A DNA stretch of 64,000 bases, from the NCBI GenBank assembly GCA_005862285.1, contig SZXW01000010.1, positions 558,001 to 622,000 on the forward strand, written 5' to 3'. Every line of letters starts with the position of its first letter. Position 1 is the stretch's first letter. Below, one piece after another: positions 55,476 to 64,000 of this stretch. The notes below the pieces were generated by a model. That model ran no database searches. It worked only from the letters and a program-made list of their open reading frames with translations, and was not told the origin of the DNA. A program made the position numbers and the translations under genes. The DNA is from Chlorobium sp. (GTDB lineage Bacteria > Bacteroidota > Chlorobiia > Chlorobiales > Chlorobiaceae).

Positions 55476-56291
55476 GTGAAAGAGCATATCATCGATATCC
55501 GCAACATCACGGCATACAATGGCAGTACATGCGTTTTCAGGAATTTTTCACTGACGGTGGAAAATGGATGCAACACCGTGATCCTCGGTCCGAATGGATC
55601 GGGGAAAACCACCCTCATGAAGCTGCTTTCCTGTGAACTGTACCCTGTATTTCTTGAAAGCAGTCATGTGAAAATTTTCGGGCATGAGCGCTGGAACGTT
55701 GAAAAACTGAGGACTCGCCTTGGTATCGTTTCTCATGATCTGCAGCACAGTTATCTCACCGGGGCGAGGGGGATCAATGTCATCCTTTCCGGGTTTTACG
55801 CGAGTATCGATACCTGGAGGCATCAGCAGTTCAGCTCATCCGATCTCGGAAAAGCAGAAGCGGTCATGGAGATGCTTGGAATCGGACAACTTGCCAACCG
55901 CCAGTTCGGTACCATGTCGACCGGTGAACAGCGCCGTTTTCTGCTTGGCAGGGCGCTCGTCAACGATCCCGATGCGCTTTTGCTCGATGAACCGACTTCG
56001 GGACTGGATATCAAAGCTTCCCTGATTTATCTTGAAACACTGAGGAAACTCATGAGATCAGGCAAAACGGTCATTCTGGTCACGCACCATATCAACGAGA
56101 TACCGCCTGAGATCGATAGGGTGGTACTGATCAGGGATGGGAGGGTTGCCGGTGAAGGAATGAAAAAAGAACTTCTCACATCAGTAGTGCTTTCGGATTT
56201 GTTCGATTACCCCCTTGAAGTTGTTTCACTCAACGGTTACTATGAAGTGTTTCCAGCTTTAAAAAGTGAAGACGAACTGTTTGAAGAATGA
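55476..56291 (+). CDS. ABC transporter ATP-binding protein
   Basis: VILGPNGSGKTTLMKLLSCELYP; MSTGEQRRFLLGRALVNDPDALLLDEPTSGLD. GTG start at 55476 preferred over the ORF-track start at 55251. Confidence 0.92.
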   Translation: MKEHIIDIRNITAYNGSTCVFRNFSLTVENGCNTVILGPNGSGKTTLMKLLSCELYPVFLESSHVKIFGHERWNVEKLRTRLGIVSHDLQHSYLTGARGINVILSGFYASIDTWRHQQFSSSDLGKAEAVMEMLGIGQLANRQFGTMSTGEQRRFLLGRALVNDPDALLLDEPTSGLDIKASLIYLETLRKLMRSGKTVILVTHHINEIPPEIDRVVLIRDGRVAGEGMKKELLTSVVLSDLFDYPLEVVSLNGYYEVFPALKSEDELFEE

Positions 56292-56534
56292 GTTGCTGCG
56301 CCGGAACTTTTTAAGCTGCTTCTGCGCTCTTATGCCCAATGGGATCATCTCCTTAAGCCATGTGATGTGTTGGTTACGGAAAGATATGAGGGCATGCATC
56401 AGATCGATGCCGCCTTAAGATGTTTATGATTTGTTTCCCGCGTTTATGAGCGGATGCTGCTTACGGGCTTCCAGGAGATCTTCCGGAACCGGGTGTTTAG
56501 ATAACTTTGTTCACTATCGCATCTGCCAGATACC

Positions 56535-57290
56535 ATGAATTCCGTAAATACCCTGCAGTCACATATAAAAAGGCTTTTTACAGTTATTCCTTTTTTCATG
56601 CTTGCTATTTCCGGTAAGGCCTTTTCCGCGGAAAATGGAATTAATGTACACGGTACTTCCGGCACTGTACCTGTTCAGTCTTCACAATCATCTGTTGCGC
56701 CTGTATCTGTAAAACCCGGTGACAGCGCGGCAGATGTTCCGGAAGGTTTTTTACGGAGGCCGCTCAAAAAAGGAGAGTCACTGTCCGGTCTCTGCAAGGC
56801 CGACTCGAGCTGTGAAATCGTGCTCATGAAAGTAAACCGTATTGACCAGCGGCATCTGGTCACGGGCAGAAATATTCTTGTTCCGGTTGATAAAGAGAAA
56901 TCCCTGAATTATGTTCCTGTACCAAAGGTGCTTTCCGACAGCCGAGGTGAGCGCGAAATTCGGATATTTCTCCATCATCAGTATTTCGGTGCCTACGAGA
57001 AAGGGGAACTGCTGTTCTGGGGTCCTGTTTCCTCGGGGAAGAAAGGAAAAAATACACCGCCCGGTAGGTTCTTCGTCAATTACAAGCAGCGTTTCAAGCG
57101 TTCATTGAAATATGATGATGCCCCGATGCCTTTTTCGATCAATTTCAACAAAGGGTATTTCATTCACCAGCAGTCGATGCCGGGATTCCCGGCTTCACAC
57201 GGGTGCGTGAGGCTGCTCGAAGTAGATGCCCAGCGTCTTTTCAACTGGATACGTCTGGGAGATCCGGTTACCCTGGTTATAGAGAGCTGA
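56535..57290 (+). CDS. L,D-transpeptidase (YkuD) family protein
   Basis: Signal peptide; LysM-like QSLSGLCKADSS... region; YFIHQQSMPGFPASHGCVRLLEVDAQRLFNWIRLGDPVTLV (HxxxxxxxxHGCVR). Confidence 0.92.
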   Translation: MNSVNTLQSHIKRLFTVIPFFMLAISGKAFSAENGINVHGTSGTVPVQSSQSSVAPVSVKPGDSAADVPEGFLRRPLKKGESLSGLCKADSSCEIVLMKVNRIDQRHLVTGRNILVPVDKEKSLNYVPVPKVLSDSRGEREIRIFLHHQYFGAYEKGELLFWGPVSSGKKGKNTPPGRFFVNYKQRFKRSLKYDDAPMPFSINFNKGYFIHQQSMPGFPASHGCVRLLEVDAQRLFNWIRLGDPVTLVIES

Positions 57291-57382
57291 AACCACACAA
57301 CAGCGCTTTCACTTGAAACATTTGATTTTTTCCCTGATCTTCAATACGCACCTGTTATTTTAAACTATCAACGACTTATGTT

Positions 57383-57883
57383 ATGGCACTTATCACTCTC
57401 AAAGGAAATCCAGTTGAAACAGTCGGCACACTGCCTGTCAAGGGTTCCGAAGCGCCCTTTTTCTGTCTCGTCCGAACCGATCTTTCCGAAGCTGGTCCGG
57501 CCGACTTTGCAGGCAAAAGAATGGTGCTGAATATTTTTCCAAGCCTTGATACTGCTGTTTGCGCGGCCTCAGTGAGGAAGTTCAACCAGGAAGCTTCATC
57601 ACTCGACAATACCGTAGTGCTCTGTATTTCTGCAGATCTCCCTTTTGCGCACAAACGTTTCTGCGAAACGGAAGGTCTGGATGATGTTGTGCCGCTTTCT
57701 GTATTCCGTTCGCCCCAATTCGGTGTGGATTACGGTGTGACCATTACTTCAGGACCATTGAAGGGGCTCCTTTCAAGAGCTATTGTCATTGTCAATTCCG
57801 ATGGTATTGTCATCTATTCCGAACAGGTTCCCGAAATAGTTCAGGAACCGGATTATGCAAGCGCGTTCGAGGTTCTTGGATGA
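57383..57883 (+). CDS. tpx: Thiol peroxidase
   Basis: ITLKGNPVETVGTLPVKGSEAPFFCLVRTDLSE...LNIFPSLDTAVCAASVRKFNQEASSLDNTVVLCISADLPFAHKRFC. Confidence 0.94.
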   Translation: MALITLKGNPVETVGTLPVKGSEAPFFCLVRTDLSEAGPADFAGKRMVLNIFPSLDTAVCAASVRKFNQEASSLDNTVVLCISADLPFAHKRFCETEGLDDVVPLSVFRSPQFGVDYGVTITSGPLKGLLSRAIVIVNSDGIVIYSEQVPEIVQEPDYASAFEVLG

Positions 57884-57915
57884 TCTGAAATATTTATGCC
57901 GATTTAAATTGCAAT

Positions 57916-57940
57916 AAAGCCGGTTTTTTTAGCCGGCTTT
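57916..57940 (+). terminator. Rho-independent terminator after tpx
   Basis: aaagccgg-tttttttag-ccggcttt. Confidence 0.7.
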
Positions 57941-58016
57941 CTATTTTTCAACGTACCTTATACTGCTGTATGTTTATTCATTGACGTCACTTACAACATG
58001 TAAAACCCTCACCGTC

Positions 58017-59987
58017 ATGACTCCTGAACTCTCTGTACTCTGTAAGGACGATATAGAAAAACGTCTTTGCGATATCGATTTTCAATCGCTGGTTGAACAC
58101 AGGACATTCCATCCTTCTCCGGCTTCATGGGCAGATGAAGTGCTTTATTTTCTTTTTCTTGACCGTTTTTCAGACGGAAAGGAATACGGGGGATTCGCTG
58201 ATAGCAAAGGGGTTCCGGTTGAAGCTCTTGCAGATGCTCGAACCACGCCTCTTTTCGATCCTTTTACCGACAGCGGGTCCGCTGAAAGGGAAGCCTGGTT
58301 CGAAGCCGGCAGAACATGGTGCGGAGGCACTATTGCCGGTATGAAGCAGAAGCTCGGATATCTGTCGAGGCTCGGCATTACCGCCATATGGGTAAGCCCT
58401 GTGTTCAGGCAGGTGACCGGGAGCAATGATTACCACGGTTACGGGATACAGAATTTTCTTGATGTCGATCCGCATTTCGGCTCAAGGGATGAACTGAAGG
58501 ATTTTGTGCAGGCTGCACATGAAGCTGGCATCAGGGTGATCCTCGACATCATTATCAACCATGCCGGCGATGTGTTCGCTTACGAAGGCAACCAGCGTTA
58601 TTTCTACCATGAAGGTCTGCAGTGGCCTGTGAGCGGATACCGGCTTTCAAGCGGAGAAGCGGGAAGCCTGGCATTCAGGGCGGCTCCTTCATGCTATGAA
58701 AGCGGTGCCTGGCCTGACGGCAGTGTCTGGCCTGAAGAACTTCAGTCGCCGGAAACCTGGAGCAGGCAAGGTGAAATAAGGGCATGGGATACATTTCCTG
58801 AATTTCTCGACGGGGACTTCTGTAGCCTGAAGGATGTCAACCTTGGAAATGCATTGAGGGATCCTGAGGCTTTACAGGATATAGAACGGCGTATCAGGGA
58901 GTTCGTTCCGTCGGACGCCCTTCGGCATCTCACCGATGTCTACCGGTTCTGGATTGCCTATGCCGATATCGACGGCTACCGGCTCGATACCGTTAAACAT
59001 ATGGAACCGGGAGCCGTAAGGTTTTTTGTCACCGCCATTCATGAATTTGCGGAATCCATCGGAAAAGAGAATTTCACGATTATCGGTGAAATCACGGGAG
59101 GTCGTGCCAATGCGGAAACACTCCTCAATGCGACAGGTCTCGATGCCGCCCTCGGAATCGATGATATTCCGGACAAGCTCGAGTTTCTGGTGAAGGGGTG
59201 GCGAAGCCCGGGTAATCCCGAAACGGCCGATCAGGAAGGGTATTTCGATCTGTTCAGGAACAGTATCCTCGATAACCGGAGAAGCCATCAGTGGTATTCG
59301 AAACAGATCGTCACGATGCTCGACGATCACGACCAGGTCGGTGTCCGGCACAAGTTCCGTTTCTGTGGAGATTCTTCCCGCAGCACCCGGCTGCTGCGTC
59401 CGGCGCTCGGTCTGAACCTTACCTCTGCAGGCATTCCCTGTATTTACTATGGAACGGAACAGGCATTCGACGGTGCGGACAATCGGAGCAGCAATGACGA
59501 TTCATGGAGTGACGTTTTTCTGCGTGAGTGTATGTTCGGCGGGCCATTCGGCTCGTACCAGAGCACAGGTCGTCATTTTTTCAATGAGGAGCATGAGGCT
59601 TACCGGTTCGTTCAGGAGGTCAGTCTTCTCAGGAAAGAGCACATAGCGCTAAGAAGAGGCAGACAGTACCTGAGACAGGTATCGGAAAGCGGGCTGGACC
59701 GGGACTTTTACTACCCGCAGCCTGTCAACGGTGAACTCCACTGGATTGTAGCCTGGTCGAGGATTTTCGACAGGTCCGAATACCTTTGTGCGATCAATAC
59801 CGATACCGAACGCGGGCTCAGCATATGGGTCGTTGCAGACAGCGGTATTCATCCTTCAGGCAGCCTTATGGAATGTCTCTATTCAACCGATCCGCTGCAG
59901 GCGGGGGATAAATCGCAGGTATCGGCTGCAATGGGTTCTGCTGTCCGCATATCGGTACCTCCTGCGGGGTTTGTTGTGTACAGGTAA
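58017..59987 (+). CDS. Alpha-amylase family glycosyl hydrolase (GH13)
   Basis: YFLFLDRFSDG; LGITAIWVSPVF; VILDIIINHAGDVF; DGYRLDTVKHM; TIIGEITGG; MLDDHDQVG. Confidence 0.92.
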   Translation: MTPELSVLCKDDIEKRLCDIDFQSLVEHRTFHPSPASWADEVLYFLFLDRFSDGKEYGGFADSKGVPVEALADARTTPLFDPFTDSGSAEREAWFEAGRTWCGGTIAGMKQKLGYLSRLGITAIWVSPVFRQVTGSNDYHGYGIQNFLDVDPHFGSRDELKDFVQAAHEAGIRVILDIIINHAGDVFAYEGNQRYFYHEGLQWPVSGYRLSSGEAGSLAFRAAPSCYESGAWPDGSVWPEELQSPETWSRQGEIRAWDTFPEFLDGDFCSLKDVNLGNALRDPEALQDIERRIREFVPSDALRHLTDVYRFWIAYADIDGYRLDTVKHMEPGAVRFFVTAIHEFAESIGKENFTIIGEITGGRANAETLLNATGLDAALGIDDIPDKLEFLVKGWRSPGNPETADQEGYFDLFRNSILDNRRSHQWYSKQIVTMLDDHDQVGVRHKFRFCGDSSRSTRLLRPALGLNLTSAGIPCIYYGTEQAFDGADNRSSNDDSWSDVFLRECMFGGPFGSYQSTGRHFFNEEHEAYRFVQEVSLLRKEHIALRRGRQYLRQVSESGLDRDFYYPQPVNGELHWIVAWSRIFDRSEYLCAINTDTERGLSIWVVADSGIHPSGSLMECLYSTDPLQAGDKSQVSAAMGSAVRISVPPAGFVVYR

Positions 59988-60059
59988 GCGTTATATATTA
60001 TTACTGTTCGAATAATTTTTACCGCTGTTGCAAGTTATCCAACAATGAAAAGCTGAACG

Positions 60060-60716
60060 ATGTTTACCGGAATTGTCAAGGATGTCGGAATGGTAAAAGG
60101 GGTTACCCCGCGGAACGGAGGGCTGAGGCTCAGGGTGCAGTATATAAACATCGGAGAGTTCGGCGGGCTTTCTGTCGACGAAAGCGTCAGCATCAACGGT
60201 GTCTGCCAGACTGTCGTAGCCTTTGGCGAAAACTGGTTTGAAGTTGACAGCGTGGAAGAGACCCTGTCGAAGACAACCTTTGGTTCACTGCGTAATGGTT
60301 CAAGGGTGAATCTCGAACGGGCAGTGAGGCCTATGGACCGGCTTGGCGGTCATTTCGTGCTCGGCCATGTCGATTGTGCCGCATCTGTCCATGAAATAAA
60401 GGAACTTGGCACCAGCCGCGAGATCTGGATATCGTTTCCTGAAACGTTCAACCCCTACATCGTTCCGGCCGGTTCCATCACCATCGACGGTGTGAGCCTC
60501 ACTGTTGCAAAACTTGAAACCGAGCGCTTCGCGGTTGCGGTTATTCCCTATACAGTTTCGCATACCACCCTGAACCTGCTCAGGGCGGGCAGCAGTGTCA
60601 ATCTCGAGTTCGACATTCTCGGCAAATATGTTGCCCGGCAGCTTGCTTCCCGGCAGTCACCTGAACCTCCGGTTTCAACCATAAACGAGTCCTGGCTTCG
60701 TGAACATGGATTTTAA
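60060..60716 (+). CDS. ribE: Riboflavin synthase alpha subunit
   Basis: MFTGIVKDVGMVKG...SVSINGVCQTVV...GGHFVLGHVDCAASV...SITIDGVSLTVAKL. Confidence 0.95.
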   Translation: MFTGIVKDVGMVKGVTPRNGGLRLRVQYINIGEFGGLSVDESVSINGVCQTVVAFGENWFEVDSVEETLSKTTFGSLRNGSRVNLERAVRPMDRLGGHFVLGHVDCAASVHEIKELGTSREIWISFPETFNPYIVPAGSITIDGVSLTVAKLETERFAVAVIPYTVSHTTLNLLRAGSSVNLEFDILGKYVARQLASRQSPEPPVSTINESWLREHGF

Positions 60717-62060
60717 ATGGCCGTAAAAGCAGATATCCAGCCCGATCTTTTCGGGTTTTCACCGTCAGCCGGAGGCGGAGAGCTTTTTCAGCCCCTTGCT
60801 GAACGTGTCCGTCCGCACAAGCTTGACGACATTGCCGGGCAGGAGCATCTTGTGGGCCCCGACGGGCCGCTTCGCCGCTATCTTCTTTCAGGCCAGGTTC
60901 CGTCGATGATTTTCTGGGGACCTCCGGGTTCCGGTAAAACAACGCTTGCCGAAATTTTCGCCCATTCCATGAATTACCGGTTCGAGCAGCTTTCAGCTAT
61001 CGATTCAGGGGTGAAGGATGTCAGGAGGGCGCTTGAAAACGCTGAAAAATCAAGACGTGCCGGATTCAGTACGATCCTCTTCATCGATGAAATCCACCGT
61101 TTCAACAAAGCCCAGCAGGACACGCTGCTTCATGCCATCGAACAGGGCGTGATCGTGCTGATCGGGGCGACAACCGAAAATCCTTCCTTCGAAGTGAACG
61201 CGGCTCTTCTCAGCAGGATGCAGGTCTATATCCTCAAACCTCTCGGACCCGGAGAAATCGAAGCGGTCGTTCACCGTGCGCTGAAGGAGGACCGCTTGCT
61301 GAAGGACCGTTCGATCAGGATACGCGATCTTGACTTTCTCCTGCAGTTTTCCGGAGGCGATGCCCGCAAAGCGCTCAATGCCGTTGAAGCCGCTGTTTCA
61401 CTTCTCCCGAAGGATGCAACGGAACTTGTGCTGACCCGTGAACTCCTCGAACAGGCACTGCAGCATCGTGCACCGATCTATGACAAGGGAGGAGAGTACC
61501 ACTATGACATCATTTCGGCATTCATAAAATCGATGCGCGGTTCCGATCCCGATGCGGCGCTTTTCTGGCTTGCCCGGATGATCCAGGGAGGGGAAGACCC
61601 GAAATTCATCGCCCGCAGGATGGTGATTTTTGCAAGCGAAGATATCGGCAATGCCGATCCTTACGCATTGACCCTTGCGATTTCCGTATTTCATGCAGTT
61701 GAGCTTATCGGGCTTCCGGAAGCGAGGATCAACCTTGCCCAGGGGGTTACCTACCTTTCATCAGCCCCGAAATCGAATGCAAGCTACCAGGGGCTCAATG
61801 AAGCGATGGGTGATGCAGCCAATCTCCAGCATCTGCCTGTTCCGCTTCATTTACGCAACGCCCCGACCAAACTCATGAAAAACGAGGGATATGGGGCCGG
61901 GTACAAATATCCCCACAGCTTTCCGGGGCATTTTGTCCGGGAGCGGTATTTTCCCGAAGGAATGGATATCAGGGCATACTACCGTCCCGGTGATGAGGGG
62001 AGGGAAAAGTTTCTCAGGGAACGGCTCGATGGTTTATGGAACGATCGATACCGGTTATGA
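60717..62060 (+). CDS. rarA: Replication-associated recombination protein A (RarA/MgsA AAA+ ATPase)
   Basis: [85 protein letters not shown]. Confidence 0.97.
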   Translation: MAVKADIQPDLFGFSPSAGGGELFQPLAERVRPHKLDDIAGQEHLVGPDGPLRRYLLSGQVPSMIFWGPPGSGKTTLAEIFAHSMNYRFEQLSAIDSGVKDVRRALENAEKSRRAGFSTILFIDEIHRFNKAQQDTLLHAIEQGVIVLIGATTENPSFEVNAALLSRMQVYILKPLGPGEIEAVVHRALKEDRLLKDRSIRIRDLDFLLQFSGGDARKALNAVEAAVSLLPKDATELVLTRELLEQALQHRAPIYDKGGEYHYDIISAFIKSMRGSDPDAALFWLARMIQGGEDPKFIARRMVIFASEDIGNADPYALTLAISVFHAVELIGLPEARINLAQGVTYLSSAPKSNASYQGLNEAMGDAANLQHLPVPLHLRNAPTKLMKNEGYGAGYKYPHSFPGHFVRERYFPEGMDIRAYYRPGDEGREKFLRERLDGLWNDRYRL

Positions 62061-62118
62061 TTGCAGTGAAACCGGTTGCTCTTTGTATATTCAAGCCAAT
62101 GCTTTCAAAGGGAATTGA

Positions 62119-63525
62119 ATGCAGGCTTTTTTCATCATGAAAGATCCAGTTATGAACAAGAGGATAAGCACGTTACTGTTTTTCTTTTTCCTGCTCTTCG
62201 GGTATCCGGCATTCTCGCAGCTTCACGCGGCAGAGACATCTGCCGGCATGCCAGTTTCTCTTGAGGATGCCGTTCGTATAGGGCTCGAGAAAAGCCGCGC
62301 ACTTGAAATCGCCCGACTCGACAGACAGATGGCGGGCCAGAAAATCCGCGAAACCTGGTCACAGGTTCTTCCGCAGATTTCGGCGGATTTTACCTATACC
62401 CGCACTATCCAGCCAATGGTGCTCATTCTTCCACCCAGTCCTCTTTTCCCGAATGGCCAGTTTAATATAAGCACCGATAACGCGGGTGCCGCGAATGTCA
62501 ATGTCAACCAGTCTGTTTTCAACCTCGCCGCGATTGCGGGTATCAGGGCGGCAAATGTCGTTCGCAGAATGAGTGACGAGGCATACAGGAATGCCGAAAC
62601 CGGAGTCATTACCGATATTAAAATGGCCTATTTCGATGCACTGATCTCGAAAGACCAACTGAGGCTCATCGAACAGAGCATTTCGCGCTGGGAAGAATCA
62701 CGTAAAGACACAAAGGCGATGTTCCGCCAGGGAATAGCCGCCGACATCGATACCCTCAAAGCTTTTCTCTCGGTCGAAAACCTAAGGCCCGATCTCATTC
62801 AGGCCCAGAACCGCGTCGGTATCACCATGACGAAGCTGAAAAACGCCATGGGCATATCTCCTGACAGCAGTATTATCCTTACCGGAAAGCTCGAAGTGCT
62901 TCCTTCATCTTATCCTTCAGAAATCACAGCAGCATATAGCGAAGCCCTTGCATCGAGGCCGGATCTTCATCAACTCGAGCTTCAGGTCAAGGCGGAGGGA
63001 GAACAGGTTTCCGCAGCAAATGCCGAGCATTTTCCGATACTTTCAGCGTTCGGGAAATGGGAAAAACAGACTGGTTTCAACGACGATACGAGGCTTGCCG
63101 ATGCTCTATGGCCTGTATCATCTTCGGTTGGTCTGAAGGTATCGCTTCCTATCTTTACAGGCTTCCGCATAAGCGCAAAAGTTCAGGAGGCCAGGATCGC
63201 TCAGCTTCAGACAAAGACAAGGTATGAGGATCTCAAGGCAAATATCCGTGCGGAAATTGAAATAAGACTGTCGAATTTCAGGGAGTCGCAGAAACGGATC
63301 GAGGTTCAGTCAAAAACCATCGGCGTAGCCGAGAGAAGTTATAAAATTTCCCTGTTGCGTTTCAGGGAAGGAATTGGTTCGCGACTGGAACTCACCGATG
63401 CCGAACTGCAGCTCAACAAGGCAAAAACCAATCATCTGCAGGCAATCTACGACTATCTTGTTGCCAGCGTTCAGCTTGACAAGTCTTTGGGTAGATCCTC
63501 GTCTCAGGTTTTGACGGCGAAATAA
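62119..63525 (+). CDS. TolC family outer membrane efflux protein
   Basis: Signal peptide; SLEDAVRIGLEKSRALEIARLDRQMAGQKIRETWSQVLPQISADFTYTRT; two OEP repeats; RFREGIGSRLELTDAELQLNKAKTNHLQAIYDYLVASVQLDKSLGR. Confidence 0.94.
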   Translation: MQAFFIMKDPVMNKRISTLLFFFFLLFGYPAFSQLHAAETSAGMPVSLEDAVRIGLEKSRALEIARLDRQMAGQKIRETWSQVLPQISADFTYTRTIQPMVLILPPSPLFPNGQFNISTDNAGAANVNVNQSVFNLAAIAGIRAANVVRRMSDEAYRNAETGVITDIKMAYFDALISKDQLRLIEQSISRWEESRKDTKAMFRQGIAADIDTLKAFLSVENLRPDLIQAQNRVGITMTKLKNAMGISPDSSIILTGKLEVLPSSYPSEITAAYSEALASRPDLHQLELQVKAEGEQVSAANAEHFPILSAFGKWEKQTGFNDDTRLADALWPVSSSVGLKVSLPIFTGFRISAKVQEARIAQLQTKTRYEDLKANIRAEIEIRLSNFRESQKRIEVQSKTIGVAERSYKISLLRFREGIGSRLELTDAELQLNKAKTNHLQAIYDYLVASVQLDKSLGRSSSQVLTAK

Positions 63526-64000
63526 ACCAGGCTCGATGACCGGCCGGGGTGGATAATGCTTCTGCCTCCATAAAAGCCGGCCTTGAAGAGCGCCCATGCT
63601 TTGCTGAAGAGATGAAACGGTTTTTTCAGGTTGCTGCACGCGAGTTTTTCACTGAAGAAAAAATTATACAGCGTGTCCGGAAAGTAAGTTCTGGATGCGA
63701 GGATCCTGAGTTTATGCCTTTCGAGAAGTTTTTCGAGAGTGCCGGGAGAAAAATGAAAGAGATGGCGGGGTGCATCCCAGGCAATCCAGTTTTCCCGGTA
63801 ATGTTCCGCATCGAAACTATCTGCATTGGGAACTGCGATTACTATTCTGCCCTCCGGGGCGAGCATTTCTGATATACGGGCAAGTGTTTCATTTATGGTA
63901 TGGATATGTTCGAGAGCATGCCACAGGACAATGCGGTCGAATGTTCTTGCTTCCCACATTCCTGAGTGAATTGAACCGTGTATTTCAAGATTGAATGCGC
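63504..64000 (-). CDS. SAM-dependent methyltransferase (5' part outside window)
   Basis: FDRIVLWHALEHIHTINETLARISEMLAPEGRIVIAVPNADSFDAEHYRENWIAWDAPRHLFHFSPGTLEKLLERH; reading frame remains open to the window end. Confidence 0.88.
   Translation of the reverse strand, partial: AFNLEIHGSIHSGMWEARTFDRIVLWHALEHIHTINETLARISEMLAPEGRIVIAVPNADSFDAEHYRENWIAWDAPRHLFHFSPGTLEKLLERHKLRILASRTYFPDTLYNFFFSEKLACSNLKKPFHLFSKAWALFKAGFYGGRSIIHPGRSSSLVYFAVKT

Overview
This 64 kb window looks like a chromosomal segment of a green sulfur bacterium (Chlorobi). The lineage is inferred from a chlorosome-type [2Fe-2S] protein, a TrxR-like ferredoxin-NADP reductase, phytoene synthase and a BchE-like B12/radical-SAM protein. 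Most of it is ordinary housekeeping: mutS (cut by the left edge), rplU-rpmA-mdh, an aguA/M48 peptidase/aguB/menA/FNR cluster, hisF, ppk2, lysS, crtB, hflX-ybeY, rqcH, ribD, ribE, rarA, a tolC-like gene, and a methyltransferase cut by the right edge. The features that stand out are as follows. (1) A 2590-aa RTX/cadherin-like giant protein contains three complete 7 x 49-aa FG-GAP propellers. (2) A kdp locus encodes a KdpD-type protein with no histidine kinase, fused to a C-terminal PTS EIIA(Ntr/Fru)-like domain. It also has two unlisted small membrane ORFs (KdpF and an unknown 30-aa peptide), a separate hybrid-free histidine kinase, and a 5'-truncated sigma-54 regulator. (3) A fungal-MTD1-like methylene-THF dehydrogenase overlaps a FchA-type cyclohydrolase/cyclodeaminase gene. 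(4) Several intergenic repeat families are present: a duplicated terminator plus CRISPR-I-E-repeat-like cassette, a MITE-like element in two forms (one carrying a nested REP-like hairpin), an inverted pair of a ~130-bp dispersed repeat, and a GGGTAAT heptamer array. No tRNA, rRNA, true CRISPR array or transposase gene was seen. All calls come from reading the sequence and supplied translations; no database search was run.
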